Assembly: GCA_035463295.1 (NCBI GenBank)
Contig: DATHTK010000039.1
Span: 23,118 to 87,117, forward strand
DNA length: 64,000 nt
Source: DATHTK01 sp035463295
GTDB taxonomy: Bacteria > Actinomycetota > Rubrobacteria > Rubrobacterales > Rubrobacteraceae
Direction: 5' to 3'
Shown here: positions 59,132 to 64,000 of the stretch, piece after piece
Numbering within the stretch: the stretch's first letter is position 1
How the letters are laid out: every line of letters starts with the position of its first letter
Notes under the pieces: model-generated
Databases searched by the model: none
Told to the model about the DNA's origin: nothing
The model's input: only the letters and a program-made list of their open reading frames with translations
Translations under genes and position numbers: made by a program

Positions 59132-60313
59132 TTGGAATCCCGGCTCGTAGATGGCCAGACGAGAGCTGAAAACGAAGTGCGGCACAAGGCCGTAAACCGC
59201 CTCGCATGGCTCGAGAGAGCCATTGTAGTCAGTCTGGTTGTAGGGTTGCTCCTCTCTGCAAAGCTCTGGGTTTCGACGCGAGCGTATCCACTGGTCCCCC
59301 TCCTGGGCTTCGTCCCACCCCTACCGTACCCGTTGGACTACCTCTTGTTCGCTCTCTTCACTGCTAGCCTGATCGGGATTCTGATCTTTCGGGAGCGGTT
59401 GGCGGGGGCGCTTGCCGTTGCAGGTCTTGCTCTGGCGGTGCTGCTCGTGTTACAGGACCAGGGGAGGCTTCAGCCGTGGTTCTATCAGTATTCCTTCATG
59501 CTCGGGGCTGTGGGTCTCTCTCGGCTGGCCCAGTTCCCTACGGAGAGCGCTTTGAACGCCTGCCGCGTGATCGTCGCGTCTACGTATCTTTGGAGCGGAC
59601 TACAAAAAGCTCACGTGAACTTCGCCGATAGCGTCTATCCGTGGCTTATAGAGCCCTTGGCTTCCTATCTGCCATCCTGGGCAGCGTCTCCATTAGAGAA
59701 CGGGGCCTACGCTGTACCGGTTATCGAGGTGGCGATCGGTCTCGGGCTGCTGGCGCGTCCTCTTCGGCTGCTAGCGGTCGTCGGAGCTATCCTGATGCAT
59801 GCGTTTATCCTCTTCACCATCGGGCCCTGGGGACACGACTGGAACCTGGTGGTCTGGCCGTGGAACCTGGCGATGGTGGCCTTCGTCCTTATCCTGTTCT
59901 GGCGAGCGCCGGACAACCCCTCCTTCATCGCGGTGGTGAAGCCAGGGGGCTCCGCGTTCCGCGCCGCTGTTCTGGTTCTGTTCGCCTTCATGCCGGCCCT
60001 CAACTTCTTCGGGCTGTGGGATTCGTACCTCTCCGCAAGCCTGTACTCGGGCTCTATCGAGGAGGGGTACGTATACGCAACGGGCAGCCCGTCGGCACCG
60101 CCCGTTAGGATTATCTATACGGCGATGGAAGAGATGAACGTGTCCGCCTACCCGGAGGAGCGTGTCTACAAGAAGGTGTTCGCTGCTATGTGGTGCGAGA
60201 CAACGTCATCACGTTTAGAGCCAACCTTGATAGTGTATGGCAGGCCCGAGATCCTCAGCGGCGAGCACCCGAGCACGATCTACCACTGCAGAGACGTGCG
60301 AAGGCACGAATGA
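59132..60313 (+). CDS. Multi-spanning membrane protein, HTTM/DoxX-like
   Basis: A 393-aa protein with about 8-9 hydrophobic segments, e.g. WLERAIVVSLVVGLLLSAKL and PLDYLLFALFTASLIGILIF. RVIVASTYLWSGLQKAHVNF with VIEVAIGLGLLARPLRLLAV resembles the HTTM/DoxX-like quinone-associated or carboxylase-related families. The C-terminal 90 residues are soluble and lie outside the last helix. It is less GC-rich than the flanking genes, and the start (TTG 59132) has only a weak ribosome site. No substrate or partner can be named. Followed directly by gene remnants. Confidence 0.65.
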   Translation: MESRLVDGQTRAENEVRHKAVNRLAWLERAIVVSLVVGLLLSAKLWVSTRAYPLVPLLGFVPPLPYPLDYLLFALFTASLIGILIFRERLAGALAVAGLALAVLLVLQDQGRLQPWFYQYSFMLGAVGLSRLAQFPTESALNACRVIVASTYLWSGLQKAHVNFADSVYPWLIEPLASYLPSWAASPLENGAYAVPVIEVAIGLGLLARPLRLLAVVGAILMHAFILFTIGPWGHDWNLVVWPWNLAMVAFVLILFWRAPDNPSFIAVVKPGGSAFRAAVLVLFAFMPALNFFGLWDSYLSASLYSGSIEEGYVYATGSPSAPPVRIIYTAMEEMNVSAYPEERVYKKVFAAMWCETTSSRLEPTLIVYGRPEILSGEHPSTIYHCRDVRRHE

Positions 60314-60439
60314 GGAGAGGCGCCTGGATACGAGACCAGCGATGGCCCAGGTCTCTCCGTCTATTGCTCCTGAGCTCCTTGCTTGTCAAGCTTCTGGAGG
60401 GGCGTAACCCCGCGCATCGGCTCTCCTTCAGGTCGTCGC

Positions 60440-60660
60440 GTGGTCGTGGACGGGACGGTCGTCAACGACGCGCTTCCAGCCATACGCGAGTCTTTGGGTT
60501 TCTCGGAGGCCGGGCTCTCGTCTTGCTGCTGGGAGGGAGGGCAGGAGACCTGTTCGGCCGTAGGCGGGTGTTCGCCTCCGGGCTTGCCATCGCGGGAAGC
60601 CAGTGGATGCTCGTCGCGGCGCGCGCCTTGCAGGGCATCGGCGGAGCCACGCCAGGGTGA
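60440..60660 (+). pseudogene. Decayed DHA2-family MFS drug exporter fragment
   Basis: Two frames together carry the start of a DHA2-type exporter. VVVDGTVVNDALPAIRESLG is in the frame beginning at 60440; after a shift near 60500-60510 the frame ending at 60660 reads LVLLLGGRAGDLFGRRRVFA and ends WMLVAARALQGIGGA. In intact proteins about a dozen residues separate the first two blocks and another dozen lie before the last. So there are at least one frameshift and two deletions, and everything after the third or fourth helix is gone. Confidence 0.75.
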
Positions 60661-60732
60661 CGAACGGGTCGTAGAACTGAGCGGGGTACTCGGAATGGAC
60701 GTCGGGGGTGATCGCTACGCGATCTGAGTCAT

Positions 60733-60946
60733 TCACGCCAGACCCTCGAAGTCTCGCGCCGACTCTCCTTCTAGCATCGGCCCGATAACCTCCGTACGTT
60801 TCGTGCCGGTGGCCAGCACCTCGCGACAGGGGAGACGTATCACCGGGTGTTCCTCGCCGGGTGGGAACATCTCGTAGATCCGGTCGGCGTCCAGCCCATA
60901 GACTACCCTTCCCACGCTGCGGCCGGGCACAGCGGGCAATGGGCTC
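60733..60946 (-). pseudogene. Decayed nucleoside (guanine/cytidine-type) deaminase fragment
   Basis: Read leftwards. An EP codon pair (60946-60941) is followed by two extra bases (60940-60939), then CPLCPAAAW in frame (60938 on); intact enzymes read C-E-P-C-P-x-C here, the zinc site. Another shift follows, and then the C-terminal part RVVYGLDADRIYEMFPPGEE, LPCREVLATGT, EVIGPMLEGES runs to the stop. The N-terminal half with the catalytic HAE motif is not found. Frameshifts at the active site rule out function. Confidence 0.72.
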
Positions 60947-61083
60947 GCCCTTTCTGTGGGTGAGCATGAGCTTCAACGGGCCCGACTGTCACCGAAGCCA
61001 TCACCAGGGGGTGGCGCAGAGAACCTACGAGGTGCATCGCCTGTCCGACGAAGCCCCCGCACGAGTGGAGGCTTCGTCATGAG

Positions 61084-61169
61084 TACCGGAGGTCGGGCTC
61101 GAACCGACACGGTGCTCTCGCACCACCGGATTTTGAGTCCGGCGCGTCTACCAATTCCGCCACTCCGGC
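61084..61169 (-). tRNA. tRNA-Leu (anticodon CAA)
   Basis: An 86-base tRNA on the minus strand: acceptor GCCGGAG/CTCCGGT, D-loop GCGGAATTGGTAGACGC, anticodon stem CCGGA/TCCGG with loop CTCAAAA (anticodon CAA at 61135-61133), a long variable arm with GGTGC/GCACC, and T-loop GGTTCGAGCC. The long variable arm is typical of leucine tRNAs. CCA is not encoded. It reads toward the deaminase remnant. Confidence 0.95.
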
Positions 61170-61310
61170 CGGCAACGCACCGCGGATTATATCAACGCGT
61201 CCGGCGGCGTTTAGCCCAGAAATGCCGAAGTGCTGACAAGCGTCCGGCGTAGCGGGGCGCAGTGAGGCCTCAGACGTGCTATCCGGGGTATTCGTCTGTG
61301 AGGTCTCCGG

Positions 61311-61316
61311 TATAAT
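61311..61316 (+). promoter_or_regulatory. -10 element of polA promoter, nearly leaderless
   Basis: A perfect TATAAT at 61311-61316 places the start of transcription at about 61322-61324, right at the polA ATG (61325). No good -35 is seen 17 bases upstream. Only GAGGG two bases before the ATG could serve as a ribosome site. Confidence 0.55.
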
Positions 61317-61324
61317 CTGAGGGA

Positions 61325-63826
61325 ATGCGCGTCTATCTCATCGACGGTTACTCACTGCTCTACAGGGCGTTCTACGCCTTACCGCAGAGCATAGCCACGA
61401 GCAGCGGCCTCCCGACCAACGCCCTCTACGGGTTTACGAGCATGATCCTGAAGCTCCTGGAATCGGAGGAGGAGGTTGGGGTCGGGGTCGTCTGGGACAG
61501 CGGGAAGCCGGCGTTCCGTATGGACGTTTATCCGGAGTACAAGGCCCACCGTTCCTCGATGCCCGACGAGCTCAGGGTACAGCTCGACCACCTCGACGAG
61601 ATCCTGGAGTCGATGAACATCCCCGCGCTCCGGGCCGAGGGCTTCGAGGCCGACGATGTGCTGGCGACACTCAGCAAGCGGGTACCCGAGGACGTGGAGC
61701 TCTTTATAGTCACAGCGGACCAGGACGCCATGCAGCTCGTCGACGGCCGCGTGAAGGTTCTGCGCACCACCCGCGGCGTCTCGGAGACGAAGACCTACGG
61801 GCGCGACGAGGTCGTCGGGGAGTACGGCGTGACGCCGGAGCAGATACCGGACTACAAAGCCCTCACCGGGGACCCGTCGGACAATATCCCCGGCGTAAAA
61901 GGCATCGGTCCCAAGGGCGCCGCCGCACTCCTTAGGGACTTCGGGACGGTCGAGGGCATCTACGAGAACCTCGATAAGGTCTCCGCGAAGGGGACGCGCA
62001 GGAAGCTGGAGGAAGGGAAGGAGAGCGCATTCATGTCTCTCGCGCTCGCGCGGATGCGCTTCGACGCGCCGGTCGAGTTCGACCCGGACTCGTTGCGCTT
62101 CGAGGGCGTCGGCCCGGGAAGCCGCGATGTGCTCCTGCGGCGCTACGAGTTCAGGAGCCTCGCGCCCCGCTTCGAGGCGCTGCCCGTCGCCGGCGGCGAG
62201 GAGCTGCCGCCCCTCGAGAGGATAACCGTGCGGCTCTCCGAGGAGCCCGTCGAGCCGAGCTTCGAGCCGGTCGGGGCCGCCCCGGTGGATGAAAGCCTCT
62301 GGGCTGTAGCCGTCTCAGGGGACGAGGTGAGGGTCATCGAGGGGCTCCCGGACCGGCCGTTTCGCGTGCACGACGCGAAGAGGCTCGGGGTGCGGGGGGC
62401 GCACTTCGATACCTTTCTCGCGGCGTACCTGATCAAACCGGGCCTCGGTAGCTACGAGCTCGACGCTCTGGCCGCCGAGCGCGGCCTCGCGGAGGTCGTG
62501 GTCGAGCATGCAAACCCTGCTGTGGCGAACGCGGCGCGCCGGGCGGCGATGGTCCACGCGCTCTCGCCCCGGCTCGTAAAGGAACTCGAGGAGATGAGCC
62601 TCGCGCGGCTCTACTACGACGTGGAGCTGCCGCTCGCCGACGTGCTCGGAGAGATGGAGGCGCTGGGGATGCCGGTCGATGCCCGGACCCTCGAAGAGGT
62701 GGGGGAGGAGATCGAGGAGCGGGTCGAGGAGCTCGAGGAGAGGATCTTCGAGGACGTGGGCCACCCCTTCAATATCGGTTCGCCGAAGCAGCTTGGGGAG
62801 GTGCTCTTCGAGGAGATGGGCATCCCGCCGGTCAGAAAGACGAAGACCGGCTACTCGACGGACGCGAAGGTCCTGCAGCAGCTCGCCATAGAGCACCCGG
62901 TGGCCGAGCGCGTCATCGTCTACCGGGAGCTCACCAAGCTCCAGGGCACCTACATAGACGGACTGCTCAAGCTGATCGGGGACGACGGCCGCATCCACAG
63001 CACCCTGAACCAGACGACGACCGCCACCGGCCGCCTCTCCAGCGACTCCCCGAACCTCCAGAACATCCCCGTGCGCACCGAGCTCGGCGCGAGGATAAGG
63101 GATGCCTTCACGGCTTCGCCGGGCCGCAGGCTCGTCATCGCCGACTACTCGCAGATAGAGCTCAGGATACTGGCTCACATGACGCGGGAGCACGCGCTCG
63201 TCGAGTCGTTCACGGGCGGTGAGGACATCCACACCCGCACCGCCTCGGAGGTCTTCGACGTGCGCGTCGAGAGCGTGACCCCGGAGCTCAGGCGCCGGGC
63301 GAAGATGGTCAACTTCGGCATCCTGTACGGCATCTCGGGCTTCGGGCTCGCCAGCCGACTCGGGAACGTGCACCCGGCCGAGGCCGAGCGCTACATCAAG
63401 CGCTACTTCGAGGCCCACCCGAAGGTCACGGAGTTCATTCAGGAGACGCTCGAGGAGGCCGAGGAGCTCGGCTACGCCACGACGCTCTTCGGGCGGCGGC
63501 GCTACGTGCCGGAGCTCAGGAACTCCAACAAGAACATAAGGAAGCTCGGCGAGCGGATAGCCTTCAACGCGCGGGTGCAGGGGACGGCGGCGGACATCAT
63601 AAAGGTGGCTATGGTGGACCTGCAGCCCCGGCTCCGCTCCCTGGGGGCGGATATGATCATGCAGGTCCACGACGAGCTGGTCTTCGACGTGGACGAGGAC
63701 AGGGCGGGCGTGGTCGGCGCCCTGGCCGCCGACAGGATGGTTGCGGCCTACGACCTCGAGCCGCCGCTGGAGGTGGAGGTCAAAGCCGGGGACCGCTGGG
63801 GCCAGGTGAAGCCTATCGGGGCGTAG
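61325..63826 (+). CDS. polA: DNA polymerase I
   Basis: An 833-aa family A polymerase for Okazaki maturation and repair. The 5' nuclease domain opens with LIDGYSLLYRAFYALP and has the H3TH segment IPGVKGIGPKGAAALLRDFG (about residue 190). The central 3'-5' exonuclease region lacks the DxE motif and is degenerate, so proofreading is probably absent, as in Taq and mycobacterial Pol I. Polymerase motifs are intact: TGRLSSDSPNLQNIP, IADYSQIELRILAHMTRE (A), RRRAKMVNFGILYGISGFGL (B, with the Phe that excludes dideoxynucleotides) and MQVHDELVFDVDE (C). It is followed 104 bases later by rpsA. Confidence 0.97.
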   Translation: MRVYLIDGYSLLYRAFYALPQSIATSSGLPTNALYGFTSMILKLLESEEEVGVGVVWDSGKPAFRMDVYPEYKAHRSSMPDELRVQLDHLDEILESMNIPALRAEGFEADDVLATLSKRVPEDVELFIVTADQDAMQLVDGRVKVLRTTRGVSETKTYGRDEVVGEYGVTPEQIPDYKALTGDPSDNIPGVKGIGPKGAAALLRDFGTVEGIYENLDKVSAKGTRRKLEEGKESAFMSLALARMRFDAPVEFDPDSLRFEGVGPGSRDVLLRRYEFRSLAPRFEALPVAGGEELPPLERITVRLSEEPVEPSFEPVGAAPVDESLWAVAVSGDEVRVIEGLPDRPFRVHDAKRLGVRGAHFDTFLAAYLIKPGLGSYELDALAAERGLAEVVVEHANPAVANAARRAAMVHALSPRLVKELEEMSLARLYYDVELPLADVLGEMEALGMPVDARTLEEVGEEIEERVEELEERIFEDVGHPFNIGSPKQLGEVLFEEMGIPPVRKTKTGYSTDAKVLQQLAIEHPVAERVIVYRELTKLQGTYIDGLLKLIGDDGRIHSTLNQTTTATGRLSSDSPNLQNIPVRTELGARIRDAFTASPGRRLVIADYSQIELRILAHMTREHALVESFTGGEDIHTRTASEVFDVRVESVTPELRRRAKMVNFGILYGISGFGLASRLGNVHPAEAERYIKRYFEAHPKVTEFIQETLEEAEELGYATTLFGRRRYVPELRNSNKNIRKLGERIAFNARVQGTAADIIKVAMVDLQPRLRSLGADMIMQVHDELVFDVDEDRAGVVGALAADRMVAAYDLEPPLEVEVKAGDRWGQVKPIGA

Positions 63827-63884
63827 GCCGGTCGGCGGCAAGCGCGGGCGAGAACGCCTCTCGGACGCCGGTAGCATAAGGCTG

Positions 63885-63890
63885 TATAAT
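63885..63890 (+). promoter_or_regulatory. -10 element of the rpsA promoter
   Basis: TATAAT at 63885-63890 lies 40 bases before the rpsA ATG, leaving a leader of about 34 bases with AAGAAGGAAAG as ribosome site. The -35 region (near 63862) is poor. Confidence 0.5.
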
Positions 63891-63930
63891 CTGCTGCGGC
63901 AAACAAAGGAAGAAGGAAAGCAACCACTAC

Positions 63931-64000
63931 ATGACTGACACTACCAATGTATCCCGGGAACTGACCATGAAGGACTTCTTCCGGGAGGAGAACGGTGAGA
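63931..64000 (+). CDS. rpsA: 30S ribosomal protein S1, N-terminal fragment (continues beyond the window)
   Basis: ATG 63931 starts an open frame to the end of the window: MTDTTNVSRELTMKDFFREE followed by NGE. The AAGAAGGAAAG ribosome site is about 11 bases ahead. The short N-terminus is consistent with bacterial S1 before the first S1 repeat, and rpsA follows polA in many actinobacteria. Only 23 codons are visible, so the call rests mainly on gene order. Confidence 0.65.
   Translation, partial: MTDTTNVSRELTMKDFFREENGE

Noticed and set aside
59008..59169. Possible 53-aa gene with a GAGGAG-type ribosome site before the membrane protein gene
   Set aside because: The product has no motif, is not hydrophobic, and overlaps the start of the next gene; kept only as a possibility.
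62315..63877. Leftward open frame of 520 codons opposite polA
   Set aside because: Antisense shadow of polA, whose motifs are unambiguous.

Overview
The window reads as a chromosomal segment of a high-GC, Rubrobacter-like actinobacterium. This is inferred from three things: a polA gene followed directly by rpsA (the usual actinobacterial order), a strongly GC-rich third codon position combined with frequent AGG arginine and ATA isoleucine codons, and stress-type promoters. No phage, insertion sequence, CRISPR array or rRNA operon was seen. Gene density is high, most genes lie in tightly spaced or overlapping operons, and GTG and TTG starts are common.

Layout. (1) 1-5.6 kb: 3' part of a PQQ sugar dehydrogenase, clpS, a leftward acyl-CoA group (enoyl-CoA hydratase, PhzF-like protein, acyl-CoA synthetase) and an acetamidase. 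(2) 5.8-27.6 kb: a glycan and galactose utilisation region. It holds a GH38 alpha-mannosidase, three aldo/keto reductases, a sodium:solute symporter with a small membrane partner, GH4, GH1 and GH2 glycosidases, a DeoR repressor divergent from an ABC sugar importer that has no ATPase gene, galT, galK, a 43-aa mini-gene and a degenerate M24 peptidase-fold protein. (3) 27.6-31.6 kb: stress and housekeeping genes (a DJ-1/PfpI protein and an SRPBCC membrane protein, each behind a sigma-B-like promoter), pterin dehydratase, pyrophosphatase and an LCP cell-wall ligase. (4) 31.9-33.7 kb: an adenosine/adenine deaminase and a small NADP oxidoreductase. (5) 33.8-58.9 kb: a large aromatic-acid and acyl-CoA catabolism region. 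It holds two TetR regulators, AAHS and BenE transporters, a benzoate-CoA ligase, a hydrolase fused to a degenerate ligase, two aldehyde dehydrogenases, three enoyl-CoA hydratases, a 3-hydroxyacyl-CoA dehydrogenase, a thiolase, thioesterases, and a PaaA/PaaB/PaaC/PaaD-type epoxidase operon. An MBL-fold hydrolase and an adenine deaminase follow. (6) 59.1-61.2 kb: an orphan membrane protein, two decayed genes and tRNA-Leu(CAA). (7) 61.3-64 kb: polA and the start of rpsA.

The most interesting part is region 5. The Paa-like epoxidase operon differs from the textbook phenylacetate cluster. PaaD is split into two separate genes, two short PaaB-like subunits lie in tandem, the reductase PaaE, the fusion enzyme PaaZ and the phenylacetate ligase PaaK are absent, and the CoA ligases and transporters nearby are of benzoate type. 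Taken together this suggests an aerobic aryl-CoA (possibly benzoyl-CoA) epoxidation pathway that ends in beta-oxidation. A related palindromic motif (core ACCGTnCGGT) lies within or next to three well-formed promoters of the region, consistent with one TetR regulon. All functional assignments come from reading motifs; nothing was searched against databases.
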